From the NCBI GenBank assembly GCA_965116935.1, contig OZ220737.1, forward strand, positions 744,001-808,000: a stretch of DNA of 64,000 bases. Direction: 5' to 3'. Position 1 is the stretch's first letter. Each line of letters starts with the position of its first letter. A program made the translations under genes and the position numbers. Positions 16,268 through 27,461 of this stretch are shown in pieces. Source of the DNA: VXYL01 sp965116935 (GTDB taxonomy: Bacteria; Pseudomonadota; Gammaproteobacteria; Pseudomonadales; Azotimanducaceae). The notes beneath the pieces were generated by a model. The model was not told where the DNA came from. It saw nothing but the letters and a program-made list of their open reading frames with translations, and searched no databases.

Positions 16268-17590
16268 GTGGCTAACCGCAACGGAACCATAGTTCTTGGC
16301 CTCGGCGAGACCGGGCGTTCGTGCGTCGCCTTCCTGCACGGTCGCGAGCCGCTGGCAGCCTTTGACACGCGACCGAGTCCGCCGGGGCTGACGGAGCTCT
16401 GGCGCGCGCACCCGGACTTGCGCCTCATCGACGCGGCGAACTGGGACCTCGAAGTCTCGCAAGCAACCCGGGTGTTGGTGAGCCCGAGCATCGATCCCGA
16501 ACACTGCCTTGTGCAGCGAGCCCGCGCTGGCGGCGCTGCCATCGCGAGCGACATCGAGCTTTTCCTCGCCGCGGCGCGGGCGCCCGTAATCGGCATCACC
16601 GGCACCAACGGCAAGAGCACCGTTACGGCTCTGGTCGGAGAGCTCTTGGCGGCAACCGGTCGCAACGTCGGCGTCGGCGGCAACCTCGGCCCCCCGGCGC
16701 TCGACCTCCTGCATCCTGACCGCGACGCCTACGTGCTGGAACTGTCGAGCTTCCAGTTGCAGCGCCTGCGGCGACCGGCGCTCGCCGTCGCTTGCGTCCT
16801 CAACGTCAGCCCCGACCACCTCGACCGTCACCACAACATCGTCCGCTACGCCGCCTGCAAGCGACGCATCTACGGCGGCTCCAAGGTGGCCGTCTTCAAT
16901 GCCGACGACACGCGCACGTGGCCACAGACGGGCGGCGGCATCGCCGTAGGCGGCGCCGACTGGCGCATCGACGGCGACACGCTCCGCCTCGGCGGTGAAA
17001 GCATGACGACGCAAGAGGTCGCTCTCAAGGGTCGCCACAACCACTTCAACGTGCTCGCGGCGGCTGCCGTCGCTGCGGCAGCGGGGATGCGCGCGACCGA
17101 CATGAAGCCCATTCTCAGGCGCTTCGCCGGCCTGCCACATCGCTGCACGGAGGTGGCGCGGATGGCCGGCGTGACGTTCGTCGACGACTCCAAGGCCACC
17201 AACGTCGGCGCCTGCCGGGCCGCGCTCGAAGGACTCGGCAACGACTCTCGGAACCTCGTCTGGATTGCCGGCGGCGACGCCAAGGGCGCGACCTTCGAGG
17301 AACTTGCGGCGCCGGCACGCCGGCACGTCGCGCACGCGCTGCTGATCGGGCGCGACGCCGCACGACTCGCCCAGGATCTTGGCGATGCGGTGCCGGTGAC
17401 GCGCGTGGGCGACATGCAGACTGCGGTGCGGGAAGCATGGCGACTGGCGCAGCCAATGCGCACCGTGCTGCTCTCGCCGGCCTGCGCGAGCTTCGACATG
17501 TACGACAACTACGAGGCGCGCGGCCGGGACTTCGCCGCCGCCGCGATGGCGCTCGGCGCCTCGGCCGCTGACGGCGGCGCCGGCTCCTAG
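16268..17590 (+). CDS. murD: UDP-MurNAc-L-alanine:D-glutamate ligase MurD
   Basis: A 440-residue Mur ligase starting at GTG 16268, four bases after the mraY stop. The N-terminal Rossmann part has VLGLGETGRSCVAFL, the ATP loop is GITGTNGKSTV, the middle domain has NVSPDHLDRH, and the C-terminal part has DDSKATNVGA and LSPACASFDMYDNYEARG. It adds D-Glu to UDP-MurNAc-L-Ala in the cytoplasm. Length and motif order are normal. Confidence 0.95.
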   Translation: MANRNGTIVLGLGETGRSCVAFLHGREPLAAFDTRPSPPGLTELWRAHPDLRLIDAANWDLEVSQATRVLVSPSIDPEHCLVQRARAGGAAIASDIELFLAAARAPVIGITGTNGKSTVTALVGELLAATGRNVGVGGNLGPPALDLLHPDRDAYVLELSSFQLQRLRRPALAVACVLNVSPDHLDRHHNIVRYAACKRRIYGGSKVAVFNADDTRTWPQTGGGIAVGGADWRIDGDTLRLGGESMTTQEVALKGRHNHFNVLAAAAVAAAAGMRATDMKPILRRFAGLPHRCTEVARMAGVTFVDDSKATNVGACRAALEGLGNDSRNLVWIAGGDAKGATFEELAAPARRHVAHALLIGRDAARLAQDLGDAVPVTRVGDMQTAVREAWRLAQPMRTVLLSPACASFDMYDNYEARGRDFAAAAMALGASAADGGAGS

Positions 17591-17606
17591 CGGAGGGAGC
17601 GAGCGA

Positions 17607-18830
17607 ATGCGAGCAACGAAGGCCAGCAGGCCGCCAAACCGCGCCGTGGCCGTCGGTGCGGCCAACGCCGCAGGCCCCCCGGTGCCGGGTCGAGCGGCCA
17701 TCTGGATGCTGAGCATCGACACCACGCTGCTCGCCGCATGGCTGGCGCTCGTGGTGGTGGGACTGGTGATGGTGACGTCGGCAGCGTCCATGCTCTCTGG
17801 TGGCGTCGATCACTACCTGCTCCGGCATGGCATCTATGCTGTCGGTGCGCTGGTCCTGGGCGGCGCCATCCTGCTGCTGCCGCTCAGGCTGTGGGAACTG
17901 GCGCATCGCGTGGTGCTGGTGGCGACGGTGGCGCTTTGCTGTCTCGTGTTCGTGCCGGGATTGGCGGAGGAGATCAATGGCTCGCGACGATGGATCTCGC
18001 TCGGCCCCATCGGCCTGCAACCAGGAGAGTTCGCCAAGCTCGGCATCGGCATCTACCTTGCCGGCTATCTGGCGCGAGAGGGCGGGCGCCTGAACGAGGG
18101 CTGGCTGGGCCTCGTCAAACCACTGTTCTGGACTGCAATGCTCGTGGGTCTCATCTTCCTGCAACCCGACTACGGCACGGTCGTCATCATCTTGGCGGTG
18201 GCGGGAGGGCTCCTGTTCCTGGCCGGCGCACGCCTTTCGACGTTTTTCCTTGGTGCCTTGGCCGTGCTGGCGTTGGTCGCGGCCGCAGCCCTCGTCGAAC
18301 CGTATCGGATCGCCCGGCTCACCTCGTTTACCGATCCGTGGGCGGTCGCAACGGACGATGGCTATCAGCTCAGCCAAGCCCTGATTGCCTTTGGTCGCGG
18401 CGGTCTCACCGGCCAAGGACTCGGCGACGGCGTGCAGAAGCTGCTCTACCTGCCCGAGGCGCACAACGACTTCATCTTCGCCGTGATCGCCGAGGAACTC
18501 GGGCTCGTCGGCGGCCTGCTGGTGCTCGCCCTGCTCGGCTTCGTGACCTTGCGCATTTTCCGCATCGCCCGCGACGCCGCGGTGCGGGAGCGCCCGTTTG
18601 CCGCCTACATCGCCTATGCGGCGGCGCTTTTCATCGGCCTGCAAACCGTGGTGAACATCGGCGTCAACACCGGCATGTTGCCGACGAAGGGGCTGACGCT
18701 GCCGTTCGTGAGCTACGGCGGCAACAGCCTCTTGGTCTCAAGCGCCTTGGTCGCCTTCGCGCTGCGCGTGCGCATGGAACTCGAGGCACCGCACCGCGAA
18801 CGCGTCTCTGCAGCAAGCGTGCGGGCGTGA
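17607..18830 (+). CDS. ftsW: Septal peptidoglycan glycosyltransferase FtsW
   Basis: A 407-residue SEDS-family protein with about ten membrane segments. NGSRRWISLGPIGLQPGEFAK, the EAHNDFIFAVIAEELG loop and PTKGLTLPFVSYGGNS are the FtsW/RodA signatures. It polymerises lipid II together with FtsI. The first about 30 residues (basic, Ala/Pro-rich) are cytoplasmic. The stop overlaps the murC GTG start by four bases, so murG is not in its usual place. Confidence 0.94.
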   Translation: MRATKASRPPNRAVAVGAANAAGPPVPGRAAIWMLSIDTTLLAAWLALVVVGLVMVTSAASMLSGGVDHYLLRHGIYAVGALVLGGAILLLPLRLWELAHRVVLVATVALCCLVFVPGLAEEINGSRRWISLGPIGLQPGEFAKLGIGIYLAGYLAREGGRLNEGWLGLVKPLFWTAMLVGLIFLQPDYGTVVIILAVAGGLLFLAGARLSTFFLGALAVLALVAAAALVEPYRIARLTSFTDPWAVATDDGYQLSQALIAFGRGGLTGQGLGDGVQKLLYLPEAHNDFIFAVIAEELGLVGGLLVLALLGFVTLRIFRIARDAAVRERPFAAYIAYAAALFIGLQTVVNIGVNTGMLPTKGLTLPFVSYGGNSLLVSSALVAFALRVRMELEAPHRERVSAASVRA

Positions 18831-20296
18831 CAGACGTGACGGCGGCAACGGCAACCTACTTGCGCGGCGTGCGGCGCATCCACTTCGTCGGCATCGGCGG
18901 CGCCGGCATGTCCGGCATCGCCGAGGTGCTGCTCAAGGAAGGTCGTGAGGTGACGGGTTCCGATCTGGTGGCTTCCACCACCACGCGGCATCTGACGTCG
19001 CTCGGCGCGGGCATCCGTGTCGGCCACTCGGCCGCCGCCTTCGACGCTGGCGCAACGCCGGATGTCGTCGTGACATCGAGCGCCATCGCCGCCGACAACG
19101 CGGAAGTCCAGCGTGCCCGCGAGCGCGGCGTCGCCGTGATCCCGCGGGCGCAGATGCTCGGCGAGCTGATGCGGCACCGAATCGGCATTGCCGTCGCCGG
19201 CGCCCACGGCAAGACCACCACCGCGAGCATGATCGCTGCCGTCTTTGCCGAAGCAGGTCTCGACCCTACGTACGTCATCGGCGGCAGGTTGCTCCGCACT
19301 GCCACCGACGAGACGGGCGAAGGCAGCGTGGGCGGCGCCGCCCTCGGCGGCGGCGCGCACATGATCGCCGAGGCAGACGAGAGCGATGCCTCGTTCCTGC
19401 ACCTGTATCCGACGGTGGCGGTGGTCACCAATATCGACCGCGACCATCTCGAGGCCTATGGCCAGGACTTTGCCCACCTTCGTCGTGCCTTCGTCGATTT
19501 CCTCCACCGCCTGCCCTTCTATGGTCTCGCCATCGTCGGCGTCGACGAGCTACCGGGCCGCGCCCTCGCGACCGAGGTGGATCGCCCACTCAGCACGTTC
19601 GGCTTCGCCCCGGACGCCGATTGGCGCGCCACCGACATGAAGGCCGTGGCGGGCCGCTCGCGGTTTGTGGCAGAGCGCAACCGCCGCCCCGACCTCGAAC
19701 TGCACCTGCCGACGCCAGGTCGCCACAACGTGCTGAACGCCCTGGCCGCAGTTGCGGTGGCAAGCGAAGAGGGCATCGACGACGACGCCATCGTTCAGGG
19801 CCTCGCAAACTTCGGCGGCGTGGCGCGTCGCTTCGAACGCAGCGAGCGGACGATTGCGGGGCATTCGGTGACGCTAGTGGACGACTATGGCCACCACCCC
19901 GCCGAAGTAGCGCAGGTGATTGCCACCGCTCGGGCGCTGTGGCCGGCTCGCCGTCTGGTGATGGCGTATCAACCCCACCGCTACACGCGCACGCGGGATC
20001 TCTTCGACGATTTCGTCGATGTGCTCGGCCAGACGGACGAACTCGTGCTGCTCGATGTCTATGCCGCCGGCGAACCGGTGTTGCCCGAAGTGGGCGGCCC
20101 TTTGCTCGCCCGCGCCGTATGTCGAGGCGGCACGATTGCACCTGCCTTCGCGGACAGCCTCGAACAGGCGGCGCAGTTGCTCCGGGAACGGCTCCAAGAC
20201 GAGGACGTCTTGCTGGTGCAAGGAGCCGGCGACATCGAACATCTACCGCGAATACTCGAGCGCCTCCATCCACAGGAGGGCTTAAGCGGTGCATGA
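18827..20296 (+). CDS. murC: UDP-N-acetylmuramate:L-alanine ligase MurC
   Basis: A 489-residue Mur ligase, first of the stem-peptide series. IHFVGIGGAGMSGIAEVLL and GSDLVAS form the N-terminal domain, VAGAHGKTTTASM is the ATP loop, IADEADESDASF-type ADESDASFLH and NIDRDHLEAYG follow, and DDYGHHPAEV with YQPHRYTRTRDL marks the C-terminal domain. The GTG at 18827 overlaps the ftsW stop (GTGA). The 3' end overlaps ftsQ by eight bases, leaving no murB or ddl between them. Confidence 0.95.
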   Translation: MTDVTAATATYLRGVRRIHFVGIGGAGMSGIAEVLLKEGREVTGSDLVASTTTRHLTSLGAGIRVGHSAAAFDAGATPDVVVTSSAIAADNAEVQRARERGVAVIPRAQMLGELMRHRIGIAVAGAHGKTTTASMIAAVFAEAGLDPTYVIGGRLLRTATDETGEGSVGGAALGGGAHMIAEADESDASFLHLYPTVAVVTNIDRDHLEAYGQDFAHLRRAFVDFLHRLPFYGLAIVGVDELPGRALATEVDRPLSTFGFAPDADWRATDMKAVAGRSRFVAERNRRPDLELHLPTPGRHNVLNALAAVAVASEEGIDDDAIVQGLANFGGVARRFERSERTIAGHSVTLVDDYGHHPAEVAQVIATARALWPARRLVMAYQPHRYTRTRDLFDDFVDVLGQTDELVLLDVYAAGEPVLPEVGGPLLARAVCRGGTIAPAFADSLEQAAQLLRERLQDEDVLLVQGAGDIEHLPRILERLHPQEGLSGA

Positions 20297-21185
20297 CATT
20301 CCGTTCCGAGCCACCCTCAAGCGGCCGCTTCGACTCGGCACCGCGACGCTTCGCGCCGCATTCGCGGCCTTGGTGTTCGCCGCCCTTGGCTGGAGCCTTT
20401 ACGACCTCGCGACGCAGGAGATCAAGGAGGTGCGCATCCACGGCGCGCTCAGCGAAGCCGAGCGCAACGAAGTGGGCGCGGCGGCATCCGCCGCCATTGT
20501 TGCCGGGCGGCGCACCGCCGCCGACATCGTCCGAGCGCTAGAGGACCTCGGCTGGTCCCACAGCGTGCGCGCCTGGCGCCGCTGGCCGGATCGGATGCAC
20601 GTTGCGGTGACGCGCGAGCCGCTGGCGGCACGCTGGGGTGACGGCGCCTACCTCACCACGAGTGGCGAAGTGGTCCACTTGCCGGAGGACATCGCTGGCG
20701 AGGGCATCCCGACGCTGCGCACGCACCAGGCAAGTGGCGTCGAAGCCATGCGCCTGTTTGGTCTCTTGCACGGCGCGGCCGCGGGCGCCGACCTCGCCAT
20801 CCTGGAACTCGCCGAGAACCCTCTCGGCGAATGGTCGGTGCGGCTCGACAACGAGGTGCGCGTGATGCTCGGCGCCAGCGAACTCAGCAGCAGGTTCGCC
20901 CGCTTCCTCACGGTGTGGGCGGGCGAGCTTGCCGCCAGTGACGAGCCTGTCCTCCGCGTCGATGCGCGCTACCCTGCCGGCGTCGCGGTGGCGTGGGCCG
21001 CAGGGGACGGGCCTGTCCCGTCCCTTGCCGCATCCGCCGAGGCCGTAAGGGACGAAGGATGCGGTGAAGACCATTGCCCCACCGACCCCGTCGAGAACAT
21101 CGAAACCGAAGCCTTGGCGTTCGCAGAGCTTGCGCCGATCGCCATACAACGGGCGCCATCAGGGCCGCCGCCAAGGGACGAATGA
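20289..21185 (+). CDS. ftsQ: Cell division protein FtsQ
   Basis: A 298-residue bitopic divisome protein starting at GTG 20289 after a strong AGGAGGG site. A short cytoplasmic start and one membrane helix (AAFAALVFAALGWSLYDLA) are followed by the POTRA-like start (IKEVRIHGALS). W-x-R-RWPDRMHVAVTREPLAARW and LRVDARYPAGVAVAW are conserved FtsQ blocks. The family usually ends soon after that last block. Here about 60 more residues follow, beginning in an R2 repeat scrap (20997-21030), so the tail is likely acquired. Confidence 0.9.
   Translation: MHDIPFRATLKRPLRLGTATLRAAFAALVFAALGWSLYDLATQEIKEVRIHGALSEAERNEVGAAASAAIVAGRRTAADIVRALEDLGWSHSVRAWRRWPDRMHVAVTREPLAARWGDGAYLTTSGEVVHLPEDIAGEGIPTLRTHQASGVEAMRLFGLLHGAAAGADLAILELAENPLGEWSVRLDNEVRVMLGASELSSRFARFLTVWAGELAASDEPVLRVDARYPAGVAVAWAAGDGPVPSLAASAEAVRDEGCGEDHCPTDPVENIETEALAFAELAPIAIQRAPSGPPPRDE
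20997..21030 (+). repeat. R2 repeat fragment inside ftsQ
   Basis: GCAGGGGACGGGCCTGTCCC then GTCCC matches the core of R2 copies at 28757-28777 and 11346-11370. It is read in frame as the beginning of the extra FtsQ tail. Confidence 0.65.
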
Positions 21186-22417
21186 CCATGTCAGGCGAAG
21201 AGCAACAGGCGAGGGTCGTAGGCCTCGACATCGGCACCAGCAAGGTGGCGGCGGTAGTGGGGGAAGTGCAGCCGGACGGTCGCCTCGAGGTCATCGGCAT
21301 CGGCACCCACAGCTCCCACGGCCTCAAGGAAGGCGTTGTGGTGGACATCGAATCCACGGTGCAGTCCATTCAGCGCGCCGTCGAGCAGGCCGAACTCATC
21401 GCCGATTGCGCCATCGACTCGGTGTATGCCGGCATCGCCGGCAGTCACATCCGCAGCCTCAACTCCCACGGCATCGTCGCGATTCGGGACCGCGAGGTCA
21501 CCGCACACGACGTCGACCGGGTGATCGATGCGGCTCGAGCGCTCGCCATTCCCGCCGATCAGAAGGTGCTGCACGTGTTGCCGCAGGAATACGTCATCGA
21601 CAACCAAGAAGGCGTCAAGCAACCCATCGGCATGTCTGGCGTGCGCCTCGAGGCGCGCGTGCATGTCATCACCTGCGCGCTCAACGCCGCCGAGAACATC
21701 GAGAAGTGCATCGTCCGCTGCGGCCTGGAGGTGCGCGACCTGATCCTGGAACAGCTCGCATCGGCGAGTGCCTGCCTCACCGACGACGAGCGCGAACTCG
21801 GGGTTTGCCTCATCGACATCGGTGGGGGCACCACTGACGTCGCGGTGTTCTGCCACGGCGCCATTCGCCACACCGCCGTGGTGCCGATCGCCGGCGACCG
21901 CATCACCAGAGACATCGCCGTGGTGCTGCGCACACCCAGCAAGGATGCCGAGGAAATCAAGATTCGCTATGCCTGTGCCGTGCCGGCGCTGGTGGCCGGC
22001 ACCGACGACATCAAGGTGCCGGCCGTCGGCAACCGCGCCGCCCGCGATCTGTCTCGGCAAACGCTGGCCGAAGTGGTGCGCGCACGCTACGAGGAGATTT
22101 TCCAGTTCGTGCAGACAGAACTTCGTCGCAGCGGCTTTGAGCCGCTGGTGGCTTCAGGTATCGTATTGACCGGTGGATCGGCAAAGATGGAGGGTGTAGG
22201 CGAGCTGGCGGAGGAAGTCTTCAACATGCCGGTGCGCATAGGCGTGCCAAGTGCAGCGCATGGACTGCGCGACCTGTTGGAGAACCCGGTGTATTCGACC
22301 GGCGTCGGGCTCATGATGTACGGCAACCATGAAAGAGAGGTGCGAGCGACCTCACGTCGTTTCGCAGGGGAAGGACTTCTGGCTCGAATCAGGCAACGCC
22401 TCGGCGACCTCTTCTAA
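21182..22417 (+). CDS. ftsA: Cell division protein FtsA
   Basis: A 411-residue actin-like protein that anchors FtsZ to the membrane. VGLDIGTSKVAAVVGEV is the phosphate-1 motif, the SHM-type 1C domain follows, and CLIDIGGGTTDVAVF is phosphate-2. GIVLTGGSAKMEGVGELAEEVF is the adenosine motif. The C-terminal GLLARIRQRLGDLF is the amphipathic membrane-targeting helix. The ATG at 21182 overlaps the ftsQ stop (ATGA); a second ATG six bases later is equally possible. Confidence 0.95.
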   Translation: MTMSGEEQQARVVGLDIGTSKVAAVVGEVQPDGRLEVIGIGTHSSHGLKEGVVVDIESTVQSIQRAVEQAELIADCAIDSVYAGIAGSHIRSLNSHGIVAIRDREVTAHDVDRVIDAARALAIPADQKVLHVLPQEYVIDNQEGVKQPIGMSGVRLEARVHVITCALNAAENIEKCIVRCGLEVRDLILEQLASASACLTDDERELGVCLIDIGGGTTDVAVFCHGAIRHTAVVPIAGDRITRDIAVVLRTPSKDAEEIKIRYACAVPALVAGTDDIKVPAVGNRAARDLSRQTLAEVVRARYEEIFQFVQTELRRSGFEPLVASGIVLTGGSAKMEGVGELAEEVFNMPVRIGVPSAAHGLRDLLENPVYSTGVGLMMYGNHEREVRATSRRFAGEGLLARIRQRLGDLF

Positions 22418-22488
22418 AAAAGAAGGGGCACCACCCAAGAGGCACAGACTCTGCTTGGCAGAGGCGGTTTGACAACGGAGAAGTCCGC

Positions 22489-23643
22489 ATGAAGTTTGAA
22501 ATGGTGGATGGCCTGAGACAGGGGCCAACGCTCAAAGTGATCGGAGTCGGCGGCGGCGGCGGCAACGCCGTCGAGTACATGGTCGCCAAGGAAATCGAAG
22601 GCGTCGAGTTCATCGCCGCAAACACCGACAACCAGGCCCTCGAAAGCCTCACCGCCGTGCCCACGCGGGTGATTTTGGGCAAGGAGGTGACGCGCGGCTA
22701 TGGTGCGGGGGGCGATCCAGACCTCGGTCGCGCCGCCGCGGAAGAGAACCGCAACGACATCCGCGATGCCATTCAGGGCACTGACATGCTGTTCGTCGCC
22801 GCCGGCATGGGCGGCGGCACCGGCACCGGCGCAGCGCCGGTGGTGGCTGAAGTCGCGAGGGAACTCGGTGTGCTCACGGTGGCCGTGGTCACGCGACCCT
22901 TTGGCCGCGAACGCCGCACCGAAACCGCCGACGCCGGCATCATTGAGCTGTCGCGCCACGTCGATACGATGATCACCGTCCCCAACGACAAGCTGAGCCA
23001 GCTCACCGGCGAGTCCACGGGCTTCATGGACGTGTTCGAAAAGCCCAATCAGGTGCTGCTCGGCGCGGTGCAGGGCATCGCCGATGTCATCACCCGCGTC
23101 GGCCGCATCAACGTGGATTTCGCCGACGTGAAGACGGTGATGTCGAAGCGGGGCGCGGCGCTCATGGGCACCGGAAGGGCCAGCGGCGAAGGCCGCGCCG
23201 CGGAGGCGGTGGATCAGGCGGTGCGCAGCCCCTTGCTTGAAGATGTGGATCTCAAGGGCGCCAAGGCCGTGCTGGTCAACCTCACCGGCGGGCCTGACCT
23301 CCAGTACGACGAGTTCGAAGACGTGCAGGAAGCCGTGACCGGCCACACCGACCCCGACGTGCGCGTGTTCGCCGGCGTCGTCATCGATCCGGACCTCCAA
23401 GACGAAATCCGCGTCACGGTGGTTGCCACGGGCATCCCCAACCGCGCCATGCAGCCCGGAATCGTGGTCAACAACGCTCCGGTCACCGCCGCCGTCGAGC
23501 CCCACAACTTCGAGCGCCCGGCCTACGAACGCGAACGCCAGAACGAGGCCAAACCACCGTTGGTGGCACAGCGTGAAGGCACCACGGGAGGCGGCGAACG
23601 ACTCCTCTCCCTGCACGAGTTCTTCACCCGGCAGGCAGACTGA
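22489..23643 (+). CDS. ftsZ: Cell division GTPase FtsZ
   Basis: A 384-residue tubulin-like GTPase forming the Z ring. VIGVGGGGGNAV, NTDNQAL, GMGGGTGTGAAP (about residues 106-117) and the T7 loop NVDFADVKTVM are intact. The C-terminal peptide that usually binds FtsA and ZipA (consensus D-I-P-A-F-L-R-x-Q-A-D) reads LLSLHEFFTRQAD here, keeping the R-Q-A-D end but lacking the proline. A 71-bp gap separates it from ftsA. No lpxC follows. Confidence 0.96.
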   Translation: MKFEMVDGLRQGPTLKVIGVGGGGGNAVEYMVAKEIEGVEFIAANTDNQALESLTAVPTRVILGKEVTRGYGAGGDPDLGRAAAEENRNDIRDAIQGTDMLFVAAGMGGGTGTGAAPVVAEVARELGVLTVAVVTRPFGRERRTETADAGIIELSRHVDTMITVPNDKLSQLTGESTGFMDVFEKPNQVLLGAVQGIADVITRVGRINVDFADVKTVMSKRGAALMGTGRASGEGRAAEAVDQAVRSPLLEDVDLKGAKAVLVNLTGGPDLQYDEFEDVQEAVTGHTDPDVRVFAGVVIDPDLQDEIRVTVVATGIPNRAMQPGIVVNNAPVTAAVEPHNFERPAYERERQNEAKPPLVAQREGTTGGGERLLSLHEFFTRQAD

Positions 23644-23667
23644 GGACGGCCATCGGCGCGGCCTTGC

Positions 23668-23690
23668 GAGAGGGCCTCTTGGGGCCTCTC
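23668..23690. terminator. Possible bidirectional terminator hairpin
   Basis: GAGAGG and CCTCTC arms around a short GC-rich loop sit exactly between the convergent ftsZ and dciA stops. There is no clear T-run, so the call is tentative. Confidence 0.3.
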
Positions 23691-24171
23691 AATCGCCGCG
23701 CGAGTCGCGGTCCAGCCGTTCGATGCTTGCGCGCAGCCCCTCGTCGGAGATGTCTTCGGCGAGGCGCCGCAATAGCCCGGAAGGTGGCCGGCGGCGCAGC
23801 ACCACTTGGGGCAAGCGACGCGGTTCCGGCAACGGCCGGGTGCCGGCGCGCACGCGGATGTCGGTGATCTCGGCGAAGTCCGCGAGCTTTTGCAATCGCA
23901 CGCGCAGCTTCGGCGTCTCGAATTGCAGGCGGGTGGCGAAGGAGGCGTTGTCGGCGTGCAGCGTGAGGCGATCCCCGGCCAGGTCCGCAACCGTGCAATG
24001 GGGCGCAAGCTGAGGCGGCAGCAACGCCCGCACCTGCTGCGTCAGCGAGTCCATCCGCTGCCCCTTGCGCAGGAGTCGAACCAAGGGCTCCGCGCCCGAG
24101 CGGTAACCGCGACCGCGATCGCGCAGCAAACCATCGATCCTGCGTCGCGCCAAAGTGGTCTTCGCTCTCAT
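23689..24171 (-). CDS. dciA: DUF721/DciA-like protein
   Basis: A 160-residue basic protein. The DUF721 core reads VRALLPPQLAPHCTVADLAG, then LTLHADNASFATRLQFETPKL, an RNA/DNA-binding KH-like fold. DciA-type members load or assist the replicative helicase DnaB. The position between ftsZ and secA on the opposite strand is the same as in Pseudomonas-type genomes, where lpxC also lies here. An Arg-rich linker and a C-terminal helix (GLLRRLAEDISDEGLRASI) follow. Family assignment is good; the helicase-loading role is inferred from the family. Confidence 0.78.
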   Translation of the reverse strand: MRAKTTLARRRIDGLLRDRGRGYRSGAEPLVRLLRKGQRMDSLTQQVRALLPPQLAPHCTVADLAGDRLTLHADNASFATRLQFETPKLRVRLQKLADFAEITDIRVRAGTRPLPEPRRLPQVVLRRRPPSGLLRRLAEDISDEGLRASIERLDRDSRGD

Positions 24172-24236
24172 GCATCGGCCTGCCTTGCATTATTCATGAA
24201 ATCCTCGAACGGCGGCGCAATCACCCTCCGCCCGCG

Positions 24237-24290
24237 TTGAACGCACCGATGGACTCGGCGCGGGATGGAACAAGCCCTTCCTGCGCACGT
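24237..24290 (+). repeat. R2 dispersed repeat, copy in dciA-secA gap
   Basis: TTGAACGCACCGATGGACTC then GGCGCGGGATGGAACAAGCCC, matching 43940-43993 and, inverted, 28728-28777. Confidence 0.75.
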
Positions 24291-24338
24291 ATAGCCCCGA
24301 ACACATGGATATTTGGAAGATTTAACTCGAAGCGAGTG

Positions 24339-24450
24339 CCTCGGAGGGAAGGCATTCTGCCTTCCCTGCGCGCCAGCGCACCTGCTCCATTGTGGCACTG
24401 GAAAAGCGCCTCTCGGCGCTTAGGGAAGGCAGGATGCCTTCCCTCCGAGG
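24339..24450. repeat. R1 nested palindrome, copy 2
   Basis: Arms at 24343-24367 and 24422-24446 are near-perfect reverse complements of each other, and each is itself a 10-bp-stem hairpin (AGGGAAGGCA / TGCCTTCCCT). The 54-bp spacer contains a GCGCC/GGCGC mini-hairpin. With the R2 copy this fills most of 24172-24603; no gene is seen there. Confidence 0.85.
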
Positions 24451-24603
24451 CCCTTCGAACCTGCTCCCCGCACGTCAGTGACCCGGCGTGCTCAGCAGGC
24501 CGGAAACTACGAACTTACCTTCTACGGCCGAGCCTCTAGCGGGAGTAGAATCCGCCCACGCCGCCGCCCAGGCAACGAGGGGCACAGCAAGGTAGAGGCC
24601 GCC

Positions 24604-27387
<2,784 letters not shown>

Positions 27388-27461
27388 AGTCCGCCATGCA
27401 ACCGGGCCCAGCCCCAGCCCTCAACTGCTGACAGCCGCCGAAAACAGTATCTGCAACGACC

